Assembly: GCA_029068505.1 (NCBI GenBank)
Contig: JAIECN010000024.1
Coordinates: 31,961-74,571 of the forward strand
Reading direction: 5' to 3'
Source of the DNA: Alistipes sp.
GTDB lineage: Bacteria; Bacteroidota; Bacteroidia; Bacteroidales; Rikenellaceae
Length of the DNA: 42,611 nt
Both the position numbers and the translations under genes were made by a program. Positions 36,470 through 42,611 of the stretch are shown piece by piece. The number at the start of each line of letters is the position of its first letter. Positions within the stretch are counted from its first letter, which is position 1. Below the pieces are notes generated by a model. The model had not been told where the DNA came from. It was given only the letters and a program-made list of their open reading frames with translations, and searched no databases.

Positions 36470-36483
36470 TCACTCTTTGAGTT

Positions 36484-37773
36484 ATGACGATAGTGAAAGC
36501 TACGAATACGGAAAATAGAGTGCGCCGCAGCACGTTCGCCGTGCTGTTCTATATCAACCGCACGAAAGTCCGTAAGGACGGCTTGTGCCAGCTCTTGTGC
36601 AAGGTGAGCATCGACGCCGAGGCGGCACAAATCGGGATGAAAGTCGCGGTCGACCCTGCAATCTGGAATCCCAAGACGGGGCGTGCCGACGGTCGCAGCC
36701 GCAATGCCGGTGAGGTGAACCGTGCCATCGACGCGCTGACGGAGGAAATCAAGGCGCACTACAAGCGAATCAACCTCTCTTTGGGTTTCGTAACGGCCGA
36801 GCTGGTAAAGAATGCCGTGAAAGGCATCGGACAGAAGCCGCTGACGCTGTTGGCATTGTTTCGGGAGCATAACGAGGAGTTCCGCAAGCGCATCGGCATC
36901 GACCGCACGAAAGAGACCTATAAGTGCTATGTACGCTCGTACAACCATCTGCGGGAGTTCGTGCAGCGGAAATGCGGGCAGGAAGATATAATGCTCCGCA
37001 ACCTCGACCGTGAGTTCTACGATGCGTTCGACCTGTTTCTGCGGACGGAACGCCGGCTGCAACAGAAGTCGGTGCACGAGCACCTCTACCGTTTGAAGAA
37101 GATGACCATGCGGGCGGTTAATCAAAGGACATTGCGTCGCGACCCTTACGCCACGTTGCACCCCGAACTGCCGAAGCGCAAGAGCCGCCACTTGAAACTC
37201 GACGACTTGAAACGCTTGCTCGCCGAGCAGGTCGCCGATCCCGAACTGCGACGGGCGAGGGACTGGTTCATCTTCTCGACCTTTACGGGGCTGGCGTATG
37301 CAGACCTGAAACAGCTGTCGGAGAAACACATTACGCAGGACGCAGAGGGTGTACGGTGGATACATATCCGACGGCAGAAGAGCGGTACGGAATCGGTCGT
37401 GCGACTGCTGGACGTACCTCTACGGATTATCGAGAAGTACCGGGCCGAACGCACCGACGAACGACTGCTGCCGATTTGCTCCTACCATAAGTTACAAAAA
37501 CTTATGCCACGACTGGGAAAAGTCTACGGAATTGAAAATCTGACATTCCACAGAGCAAGGCATAATTTCGGGACGCACATCACGCTCTCGCTGGGTGTAC
37601 CGATCGAAACCGTCAGCCGCATGATGGGACACAGACGACTGATGACGACCCAAATCTATGCTCACGTAACGGACAGAAAGGTGGACGAGGATACGAAGCA
37701 ACTGCGAAAACTGTCTGCAAGCCGAAAAATCGAACTCTATGAAGAACCGAAAACCGAGCAGGCGAACGACTGA
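36484..37773 (+). CDS. tyrosine recombinase / integrase 2
   Basis: A second 429-residue tyrosine recombinase in tandem with the first. The core-binding part has LALFREHNEEFRKRIGIDRTKETYKCYVRSYNHL. The catalytic residues are H356 and R359 (FHRARHNF), H383 (MMGHRRLMTT) and Y392 (QIYAHV). The first-arginine position holds Ala271 (TGLAYADL), common in Bacteroidota recombinases. The two proteins differ enough that they are not a recent duplication. Tandem integrase pairs are known in Bacteroidales elements and may act together or on different steps. The gap to the first gene is too short for a separate promoter. Confidence 0.92.
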   Translation: MTIVKATNTENRVRRSTFAVLFYINRTKVRKDGLCQLLCKVSIDAEAAQIGMKVAVDPAIWNPKTGRADGRSRNAGEVNRAIDALTEEIKAHYKRINLSLGFVTAELVKNAVKGIGQKPLTLLALFREHNEEFRKRIGIDRTKETYKCYVRSYNHLREFVQRKCGQEDIMLRNLDREFYDAFDLFLRTERRLQQKSVHEHLYRLKKMTMRAVNQRTLRRDPYATLHPELPKRKSRHLKLDDLKRLLAEQVADPELRRARDWFIFSTFTGLAYADLKQLSEKHITQDAEGVRWIHIRRQKSGTESVVRLLDVPLRIIEKYRAERTDERLLPICSYHKLQKLMPRLGKVYGIENLTFHRARHNFGTHITLSLGVPIETVSRMMGHRRLMTTQIYAHVTDRKVDEDTKQLRKLSASRKIELYEEPKTEQAND

Positions 37774-37802
37774 TATAATGACTTTACTAAACGAATGAAA
37801 TT

Positions 37803-38162
37803 ATGACGATACAACCTATAATGATCGAAAACGGACGGGTAACGATTCGTCCCGCAGCAAACGAAATTTGGCTTACGCAAAGCCAAATCGCCGATCTATT
37901 CGGAGTATTCTCTGCTGCCGTAAATGCGAATATCAGAGCGATACGCAAAAGCGGAGTTTTGCATGAAGACCGCGTTATCCGCCGCACCCGCTGCCGAAAC
38001 GGCAACATCGTCGAGAGGTACAGCCTCGAAATGATTGCAGCATTGGCATTCCGGCTCAAATCCGAGAACGCAGAAGTATTCAGACGATGGATCGTAGAAC
38101 GAGCGACGACACCAGCTATCGTCTGGAAAATGCCGACGAGTAAGGACAGAATGCTGAACTGA
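37803..38162 (+). CDS. short RhuM-like (virulence RhuM family) protein
   Basis: A 119-residue protein matching the N-terminal part of the RhuM family: IRPAANEIWLTQSQIADLFGVFSAAVNANIRAIRKSGVLHEDRVI, then the EMIAALAFRLKSENAEVFRRWI segment. RhuM proteins are usually around 300 residues, so this is either a truncated copy or a short variant. The winged-helix-like start suggests DNA binding. It follows the integrases by 29 bp and ends at a strong terminator, so it closes the integrase transcript. Function on the element is unknown. Confidence 0.75.
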   Translation: MTIQPIMIENGRVTIRPAANEIWLTQSQIADLFGVFSAAVNANIRAIRKSGVLHEDRVIRRTRCRNGNIVERYSLEMIAALAFRLKSENAEVFRRWIVERATTPAIVWKMPTSKDRMLN

Positions 38163-38177
38163 AACCCCGAAAAGAAA

Positions 38178-38207
38178 AAAGACGGCTCATACAGCCGTCT
38201 TTCTTTT
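38178..38207. terminator. bidirectional terminator between integrase and HTH operons
   Basis: AAAGACGGCT (38178-38187) and AGCCGTCTTT (38193-38202) form a 10-bp perfect stem with a CATAC loop. A runs on the left and Ts on the right allow it to work on both strands, between convergent units. Confidence 0.88.
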
Positions 38208-38212
38208 ACCTA

Positions 38213-38524
38213 TCATACCAGATTCCGATTATCGAAAAGAGGTCGGTATGCCTTTTCTAACATCTGCTGAACATCGGATTCTTTGTAAAGAGCCTTGCCT
38301 GAAATCAGGTAATAAGGCAGTATGCCCGCGCTCCGATAATCCTGTAATGTCCGGCGACTGATTTTCAATACGCGTGACAGTTCGCTGTCGGAAATGAAAC
38401 GTTCGCCGTTGAACGTCCGTTTTATGCTTTTGCTCAACCTATCGAGCACCTTGTCCGTATGCTCCAACCGTTGAAGAATATCCTTTATGCAGGGGTCTTG
38501 CTGCCCCATCAGATAGTTTTTCAT
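38213..38524 (-). CDS. small HTH (MerR/excisionase-like) protein A
   Basis: A 103-residue protein with an N-terminal helical segment (IKDILQRLEHTDKVLDRLSKSI) and a helix-turn-helix of the HTH_17 type: RFISDSELSRVLKISRRTLQDYRSAGILPYYLISGKALYKESDVQQML. This architecture is typical of small Bacteroidales element proteins next to integrases, some of which act as excisionases or regulators (compare Xis2d-like proteins of CTnDOT). Its ATG overlaps the stop of protein B by 4 nt, so the two are co-translated. Which role it plays is not decided by sequence. Confidence 0.85.
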   Translation of the reverse strand: MKNYLMGQQDPCIKDILQRLEHTDKVLDRLSKSIKRTFNGERFISDSELSRVLKISRRTLQDYRSAGILPYYLISGKALYKESDVQQMLEKAYRPLFDNRNLV

Positions 38525-38814
38525 TTCGTTCGATTTTGCTGATGATACGATGATTTCAGAAGGGCTTCGACATCTTCGGGCTTGTAGAAGATTTTGTGCT
38601 TGATGCAGCTATACGCCAACAGTCCCTTCTCCCGATAGGTTTGCAGGGTACGCAGGGATATTCCCAGCACTTCACATACCTCTTGATTGTCCATCCACTT
38701 TTTCAACCCCAAGTCCTCTTGACTTCGGCATAAGGCGACCGCTTTTTCTTCGACGGATTTCACCCGTCGGATCATTTCGTCGAAGAGCCTTGTATCTATA
38801 CTTACGATTTCCAT
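38521..38814 (-). CDS. small HTH (MerR/excisionase-like) protein B
   Basis: A 97-residue protein with the same plan as its downstream partner: an N-terminal coiled-coil-prone segment (RLFDEMIRRVKSVEEKAVALCRS), then KKWMDNQEVCEVLGISLRTLQTYREKGLLAYSCIKHKIFYKPEDVEALL. I start it at MEIVSIDTRLF (38814). The 92-residue extension in the ORF track lies across the promoter and is not protein-like. The two proteins could form a heteromeric DNA-bending or regulatory complex on the phased TGGC repeats upstream, which is speculation from position. Confidence 0.85.
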   Translation of the reverse strand: MEIVSIDTRLFDEMIRRVKSVEEKAVALCRSQEDLGLKKWMDNQEVCEVLGISLRTLQTYREKGLLAYSCIKHKIFYKPEDVEALLKSSYHQQNRTK

Positions 38815-38844
38815 ATTTTGATTCGTTTTTGCTTCCCGGACGTT

Positions 38845-38852
38845 CAAATATA
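38845..38852 (-). promoter_or_regulatory. -7 box of the HTH operon
   Basis: The minus strand reads TATATTTG (TAnnTTTG), ending 30 bp before the start of HTH protein B. Confidence 0.55.
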
Positions 38853-38890
38853 GCCAAACGAGTGTTCGTATCCTACGCGTCATCATGCTA

Positions 38891-38925
38891 TGGCCGCATG
38901 TGGCATTGAAGTGGCCACGAGTGGC
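38891..38925. repeat. four helically phased TGGC repeats
   Basis: TGGC begins at 38891, 38901, 38912 and 38922, spaced 10, 11 and 10 bp, about one helical turn each. Three of them are GTGGC. They lie 40-75 bp upstream of the HTH-operon promoter box. Same-face phasing suggests cooperative protein binding. Confidence 0.65.
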
Positions 38926-38958
38926 ACAGCCCCATATTTCCGGTCGTGCCGATATGAT

Positions 38959-38988
38959 GCCGTGAACGAGTATATATACGTTCGCGGC
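38959..38988. repeat. dyad GCCGTGAACG-N10-CGTTCGCGGC
   Basis: Ten-base arms with 9 of 10 complementary bases flank AGTATATATA, so the centre also reads as the palindrome GTATATATAC. A related GGTATATATCGG occurs at 39058-39069. This may be an operator or recombination/transfer site. Confidence 0.6.
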
Positions 38989-39137
38989 ATTGCTTTTTCT
39001 CTCCGAGCTTCTCTTCCGTAACCTTTTCCTCATCTTTTCGCCAGCCGGCGCAAGACCGGTATATATCGGATGAATCTGTTGCAGTAGCAAAGGTATTTCC
39101 GGGCTTTACGCTCGTGCAAGATCGAGCCGGCGGGCGG

Positions 39138-39190
39138 TTTTGCGGGAAATCTTCCTTGCGCCTTACGGACGAAGCGTATTTCCCGCAAAA
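39138..39190. other. candidate oriT: perfect 13-bp inverted repeat with TTGCGCCTTACGG loop
   Basis: TTTTGCGGGAAAT (39138-39150) and its exact complement ATTTCCCGCAAAA (39178-39190) enclose 27 nt that contain CTTGCGCCTTACGG. From memory, the loop resembles the TAAGTGCGCCCT(TA)-type nic regions of R1162/pSK41-like oriTs, though shorter by one C. No relaxase gene is in view to support it. Confidence 0.4.
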
Positions 39191-39283
39191 ATCTTGTCGT
39201 GAGCTAACCCCGAACCTTTCAAGCTACTGAAACAGATTCCATCCATACCGGCTCCGCTACGGCATAAAAAAAAGTCAAAGGTT

Positions 39284-39535
39284 ATGAGAAGCATAGAGAA
39301 AAATAAACGGAAACAGAAATCCTCCAACCTTCCACTTGGCATAGGGTCGAGTTGGACGACGTGGGTGCAGGTCGGCGCGGTGGCGTTAGGCTTCTACACG
39401 TGGGGCGAGGGCTTCCTTTGGGTCGTTTTAGGCTTCGTATTCTGTCGTAATATCCTGCTGGGTATTCTTCGGGGGCTTGTTTCTCTCGTGGCTCTCATCG
39501 GCTTTTTCCACTTCCTTTTTACTCGCATCTTCTAA
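39284..39535 (+). CDS. small two-helix membrane protein of the element
   Basis: An 83-residue protein I do not recognise by function. The N-terminus is basic (MRSIEKNKRKQKSSNLP), followed by two or three hydrophobic segments (WVQVGAVALGFYTWGEGFLWVVLGFVFC and ILRGLVSLVALIGFFHFLFTRIF). The Lys-rich start predicts a cytoplasmic N-terminus. It is the first gene of a rightward operon and lies 11 bp before the next gene. A role in the transfer apparatus or in entry exclusion is possible but unsupported. Confidence 0.65.
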   Translation: MRSIEKNKRKQKSSNLPLGIGSSWTTWVQVGAVALGFYTWGEGFLWVVLGFVFCRNILLGILRGLVSLVALIGFFHFLFTRIF

Positions 39536-39546
39536 TACTTACAGAC

Positions 39547-40551
39547 ATGGCAAAGTACATTTCATTATTCGGCGGCACGACGACGGACACGACCGTGCAG
39601 GTAGTCAAAGAGAACCAAATCGTCATCGGTTACGGGCCTTACATGGCGATGAACCGATATGTAGTCTACAAAGTGGAACACACCGACGACGGCTACATGT
39701 ATCATCTGCTGAACCTCGACACGAAAAAGACAGACCGCACGGACATTCTGCAACCTCTTTCCCGCAAGCACGGTATCGGCCGATACTACGACGACGTGAA
39801 CCCTCAGTTTATGGACGCTTTCGAGGTGGCATTACTCGTAGAGGAGGCGGAGAAGCAAGCTGCCGAAGAAGCACGGCAGGCCGAGCAGGAGCGGCAGCGT
39901 GTGGAGTGCGTCAAGGCTGTCGGGCGCGAACGCTTCGCCGCACTCCTGCCCCCGACGGCAAAGGCCGTCATCGTCGCGGAACTCCGTCAGGACGAGAGCG
40001 ACCACATGACGGATTACTTCGCCTATCGTACCGTCCGCACCGTCATCTTGGGTTTCTCCTCGCATACGCGGGACTTGTTTTCCGAAATGCGGAAATGCGC
40101 CGCCAACTTCCCCGAAACGGCCTATCTGGCCGAGCCGTGCGAGGAGTACGAACACCGCGAGAAATACTCGATGGGCGCGGGCTACTACCTCGGGCAAAGC
40201 AAATACTACGGTTGGATTATCCACAAGTCGCCGATATACAACCGCGAACGGGCAATCGAGGATTTCGCCTACATCGCAGGCGACGAAGCCAATATCCGCC
40301 TGTCGAACGCGACTGCGGAGCGGTCGGATAAGCGTCCCGAAACGGTCGTGCAGGGTGATTTTATCCTCGTGGACTACTCCGACAAAGCGATTGCCGTATT
40401 CGGCGATACGAAGCCTATCAAGACGGAGTTATCCGCCCTCGGCGGACGCTTCAACAGCCGACTGACCCACGAGGGGCAGAAGACGGCGGGCTGGATATTC
40501 CAAAAGAGCAAAGAGGAACAAGTGCGCCGACTTATCGGCATGAACGAATAG
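39547..40551 (+). CDS. 334-aa mobile-element protein of unknown function
   Basis: I do not recognise this protein's function. An N-terminal beta-rich part (MAKYISLFGGTTTDTTVQVVKENQIVIGYGPYMAMNRYVVYKVEH) leads to an acidic, Glu/Ala/Gln-rich predicted coiled coil (about 95-120, VEEAEKQAAEEARQAEQERQR). A central domain with FAYRTVRTVILGFSSHTRDLFSEMRK and YYGWIIHKSP follows. The last ~50 residues (VFGDTKPIKTELSALGGRFNSRLTHEGQKTAGWIFQKSKEEQVRRLI) form a small module I have seen attached to plasmid and phage proteins, which may bind nucleic acid. It is part of the operon with pcfK- and pcfJ-like genes. Confidence 0.78.
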   Translation: MAKYISLFGGTTTDTTVQVVKENQIVIGYGPYMAMNRYVVYKVEHTDDGYMYHLLNLDTKKTDRTDILQPLSRKHGIGRYYDDVNPQFMDAFEVALLVEEAEKQAAEEARQAEQERQRVECVKAVGRERFAALLPPTAKAVIVAELRQDESDHMTDYFAYRTVRTVILGFSSHTRDLFSEMRKCAANFPETAYLAEPCEEYEHREKYSMGAGYYLGQSKYYGWIIHKSPIYNRERAIEDFAYIAGDEANIRLSNATAERSDKRPETVVQGDFILVDYSDKAIAVFGDTKPIKTELSALGGRFNSRLTHEGQKTAGWIFQKSKEEQVRRLIGMNE

Positions 40552-40562
40552 ATGTTGAACAA

Positions 40563-40580
40563 GGGGCGGGAAACCGCCCC
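40563..40580 (+). promoter_or_regulatory. GNRA-capped hairpin upstream of pcfK-like gene
   Basis: GGGGCGG-GAAA-CCGCCCC is a perfect 7-bp GC stem with a GAAA tetraloop in the 45-bp gap before the pcfK-like ATG. No T tract follows, so mRNA stability or processing control is more likely than termination. Confidence 0.6.
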
Positions 40581-40596
40581 GCAAAAGAGACAATAT

Positions 40597-41019
40597 ATGG
40601 CACGAGAGAATAAAGCAACGGACTACTTCAAGCAGACTATCCGCACCTATTTGGAGCGTCGGGCGGAGACGGACGAACTTTTCGCCGAGCGTTACGCCGA
40701 CCCGCAGAAGAACATCGACGACTGCACGACCTACATTCTGAACCAAGTGCAGGCGAGCGGCTGCCATGGCTTCGCGGACGAGGAAATCTACGCTATGGCA
40801 CTCCACTACTACGACGAACCCGACATCGAGGTCGGCAAGTCCATCGACTGCCGCGTGGTAGTCAATCACACCATCGAACTGACCGAGGAGGAGAAACAGC
40901 AGGCACGCCGCGATGCCATGAAGCGCGCCGAGCAGGAAGCCTATGCAAAACTTACCCAGCGCAAGCCCGCCGCCAAGAAGCAGACCGACGCAGACAAGCA
41001 GATGAACCTATTATTCTAA
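40597..41019 (+). CDS. PcfK-like protein
   Basis: A 140-residue protein of the PcfK-like family, named after a gene of the enterococcal conjugative plasmid pCF10 and common on Bacteroidales elements. It begins ARENKATDYFKQTIRTYLERRAETDELFAERYADPQKNIDDCTTYILNQVQASGCHGFADEEIYAMALHYYDE, the family core. A Lys/Arg/Glu-rich helical tail follows (LTEEEKQQARRDAMKRAEQEAYAKL), which ends in MNLLF. I start at the ATG 40597, after the GC hairpin, not at 40552. It is encoded 17 bp before its usual partner PcfJ. Function is unknown; a link to conjugation is only by association. Confidence 0.85.
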   Translation: MARENKATDYFKQTIRTYLERRAETDELFAERYADPQKNIDDCTTYILNQVQASGCHGFADEEIYAMALHYYDEPDIEVGKSIDCRVVVNHTIELTEEEKQQARRDAMKRAEQEAYAKLTQRKPAAKKQTDADKQMNLLF

Positions 41020-41036
41020 TTCAAAAGCAGAACACC

Positions 41037-42326
41037 ATGAAACCGAAGACACAGATACAAATCGAGGTCGCACGATTGAGCCGTCGTTTGCCCCATATTA
41101 CCGAAGCGCAGAAAAACCATGCGTTCCGCCATTGCTTCGACCACATCGGCCGCAGGTCGGCAAAGGGTGTCATCTCCTGCACGGAGTGCGGCCACTCGTG
41201 GCAGGGCGACGGAGCATTGGCCGACATCCTTTGCGAATGCACCTGCCCCCACTGCGGCACGGAGTTGAAGCTGTTGCAGACCCGCAGACGGGTATTCCGC
41301 ACCATATCTTATTACTCCGTCATTACGACCTGCAAGCAGTATCAAGTCATTCGGTTCTATTATGTCAAGGCGACCCACAAGGTCGGGCAGTCTGCCGACT
41401 ATTCGATTAGCGAGGTCGTGCAACGGTGGATTGCTCCCGACGGCAAGGTCGTAACCGTCGCCCGTCCGCGCGCCATGTCGTTTTGCTATTACGATTTGTG
41501 GTATCTCTACGGAGATATGGAGGTGCGCGGTAAAAACAACGTCAAAGCCTACGATATAATCCCGTGCGCCACCTATCCGCACCAGCGTACTATCCCCGAA
41601 CTGCGCCGCAACGGATTTACGGGCGAGTACCACAATATCCTGCCGTTCGACCTCTTTACGACCGTCCTTCGCTCGCCGCAGGCCGAAACGCTCTTGAAGG
41701 CGGGACAGATTGCACTATTGTCTTATTATGCGAACCGCCAATCGTGGAATATCGCGAACTATTGGTCGGCAATCAAAATCTGCCTGCGCAACGGTTACAT
41801 CGTATCGGACGCTTCCGTGTGGCGCGACTACATCGACCTGCTCCGTCATTTCGGCAAGGACACCAACAACGCGAAGTATGTTTGCCCCGCTGACCTGCAA
41901 ACAGCCCATGACCGCCTTGTCGAAAGGAAGCGAGCACGGCAGGAGCGCGTGCAGCTGCTGGACCGCAAACGCCGCGCCGCCGAGGAGGAACAGCATTATC
42001 GCGACCTCAAATCCCGTTTTTTCGGGCTGGTCTTTGTCGATGGCGACCTCTCCGTGCGCGTATTGGAGAGCGTGCAGGAGTTCGTCGAGGAGGGCGACGC
42101 CATGCACCACTGCGTGTTTACCAATGCCTACTACGAAAAACCGAACTCGCTTATCTTCTCGGCGACCGTCTGCGGCAGGCGTGTCGAGACGGTCGAGGTG
42201 GCATTGGATACCCTCAAAGTCGTGCAAAGCCGCGGCGTGCACAACTCGCAGACTGAGCACCACGACAGCATCGTGAACCTCGTAAGACGCAACATGCCGC
42301 AAATCGAGCAGCGAATGACCGCATAA
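41037..42326 (+). CDS. PcfJ-like protein with zinc ribbon
   Basis: A 429-residue PcfJ-like protein. The N-terminal part contains a zinc-ribbon pair, C48-x2-C51 and C70-x2-C73 (CTECGHSW ... CTCPHCGTEL), which suggests nucleic-acid binding. The central domain includes ILPFDLFTTVLRSPQAETLLKAGQ and SWNIANYWSAIKICLRNGYIV. The C-terminal region has the family-typical segment LESVQEFVEEGDAMHHCVFTNAYYEKPNSLIFSATVCGRRVETVEV, with conserved His-His-Cys. It is always found next to PcfK-like genes in related elements, so they may form a complex. The molecular activity is not known. Confidence 0.87.
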   Translation: MKPKTQIQIEVARLSRRLPHITEAQKNHAFRHCFDHIGRRSAKGVISCTECGHSWQGDGALADILCECTCPHCGTELKLLQTRRRVFRTISYYSVITTCKQYQVIRFYYVKATHKVGQSADYSISEVVQRWIAPDGKVVTVARPRAMSFCYYDLWYLYGDMEVRGKNNVKAYDIIPCATYPHQRTIPELRRNGFTGEYHNILPFDLFTTVLRSPQAETLLKAGQIALLSYYANRQSWNIANYWSAIKICLRNGYIVSDASVWRDYIDLLRHFGKDTNNAKYVCPADLQTAHDRLVERKRARQERVQLLDRKRRAAEEEQHYRDLKSRFFGLVFVDGDLSVRVLESVQEFVEEGDAMHHCVFTNAYYEKPNSLIFSATVCGRRVETVEVALDTLKVVQSRGVHNSQTEHHDSIVNLVRRNMPQIEQRMTA

Positions 42327-42350
42327 CAAACCGCATAAAATACCCTAACT

Positions 42351-42608
42351 ATGAACGTAACGATTGAATCTTTCTTCTGTCCCTATTGCGACGAGGTGGC
42401 GGAAATTTTCCTCCGACTGATAGACACGATACTTCTCGCCGGCAGCGAAACCGAACTGCGGCAGGGCATCGAGAATCTGAAAAACCGAGTTCCGCTCGAC
42501 GACTATTTCGTGTACGGATTCGGTGCACACCACTTTTGGGTGCACCAGCGCAAGGCCAGCGACCCGACGCAGCAGTTCAGACACAGACTATTGAAAACTG
42601 AATTTTAA
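42351..42608 (+). CDS. 85-aa hypothetical protein of the element
   Basis: A short complete ORF 24 bp after the pcfJ-like gene and in the same operon. The protein starts MNVTIESFFCPYCDEVAEIFLRLIDTIL with a single CPYC pair, continues with a predicted helix (SETELRQGIENLKNRV) and ends FVYGFGAHHFWVHQRKASDPTQQFRHRLLKTEF. The aromatic and histidine-rich C-terminus is distinctive. I do not recognise a family with a known role. Codon use and operon position support that it is real. Confidence 0.7.
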   Translation: MNVTIESFFCPYCDEVAEIFLRLIDTILLAGSETELRQGIENLKNRVPLDDYFVYGFGAHHFWVHQRKASDPTQQFRHRLLKTEF

Positions 42609-42611
42609 CCC

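Larger units (their letters stand above)
38815..39283. other. 469-bp control region of the element
   Basis: A gene-free stretch between divergent operons. It contains the HTH-operon promoter box (38845-38852), four phased TGGC motifs (38891-38925), a dyad around TATATATA (38959-38988), a second GTATATAT (39059-39066), a minus-strand TACCTTTG box (39088-39095), and a perfect 13-bp inverted repeat with an oriT-like loop (39138-39190). Such density fits a combined regulatory and transfer-origin region. Confidence 0.65.
35086..42611. mobile_element. integrative conjugative/mobilizable element (left part)
   Basis: Tandem tyrosine recombinase genes, a RhuM-like gene, two small HTH genes, an oriT-like structure and a PcfK/PcfJ operon together indicate the integrase end of a Bacteroidales ICE or mobilizable element. 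It runs past the window edge. The left border is approximate (34780-35158). Relaxase, coupling protein and Tra genes are not in view, so self-transfer cannot be claimed. Confidence 0.8.

Noticed and set aside
38815-39090. 92-residue N-terminal extension of HTH protein B
   Set aside because: It runs through the promoter and repeats of the control region and begins at a TTG inside another box; the composition is not protein-like.

Overview
The window looks like a chromosome segment of a high-GC member of the Bacteroidales, with an Alistipes/Rikenellaceae-like organism as my best guess. The reasons are: repeated Bacteroidota-type promoter boxes (TAnnTTTG) ahead of genes, no obvious Shine-Dalgarno sequences, a TonB receptor/PnuT thiamine system behind a TPP riboswitch, a DUF2723 protein, small OMP beta-barrels, a NUDIX-type sugar regulator, and IntDOT-like tyrosine recombinases. 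Species cannot be set from sequence reading alone.

Layout, core chromosome (1-~35085). A 5'-truncated rnr (RNase R) begins in a low-complexity C/G stretch that looks like a bad contig end. It converges on a large DUF2723 membrane protein across a perfect 17-bp terminator stem. A forward block follows: cysS, then a tightly coupled MATE exporter / cytidylate-kinase-like protein / prfB chain with overlapping genes. Next is a D-xylose locus: a NUDIX-fold regulator with a decayed catalytic box, xylB, xylA and a sugar/H+ symporter, with a 12-bp-stem intrinsic terminator between xylA and the transporter gene. Next is a thiamine uptake unit: TPP riboswitch, TonB receptor, PnuC/PnuT-type inner-membrane transporter. 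Here the leader contains a 9-nt exact complement of the start-codon region, which suggests a start-codon-sequestering switch. Then come a YjbR-like protein, a lipoprotein, pepD plus a lipid kinase, an MFS / OMP / phoH run, a divergent CPA2 antiporter with a UspA-like tail, der, and a gltX-galM pair overlapping by 4 nt. A SIMPL-domain protein and ychF complete the host part.

Layout, mobile element (~35086-end, right end outside the window). Tandem tyrosine recombinases are followed by a short RhuM-like protein and a bidirectional terminator. Two divergently oriented small HTH (excisionase/regulator-like) genes come next, then a 469-bp control region rich in structure: helically phased TGGC repeats, a TATATA-centred dyad, and a perfect 13-bp inverted repeat around an oriT-like TTGCGCCTTACGG loop. 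A rightward operon follows: small membrane protein, unknown 334-aa protein, PcfK-like, PcfJ-like and an 85-aa protein. This looks like the integrase end of an integrative conjugative or mobilizable element inserted upstream of ychF.

The most informative items are the TPP switch with a legible sequestration mechanism, the terminator inside the xylose operon, the possible leaderless promoters, and the oriT-like structure plus PcfK/PcfJ cassette. I did not see a clearly unprecedented defence or metabolic system. The least understood part is the element operon at 39284-42608.
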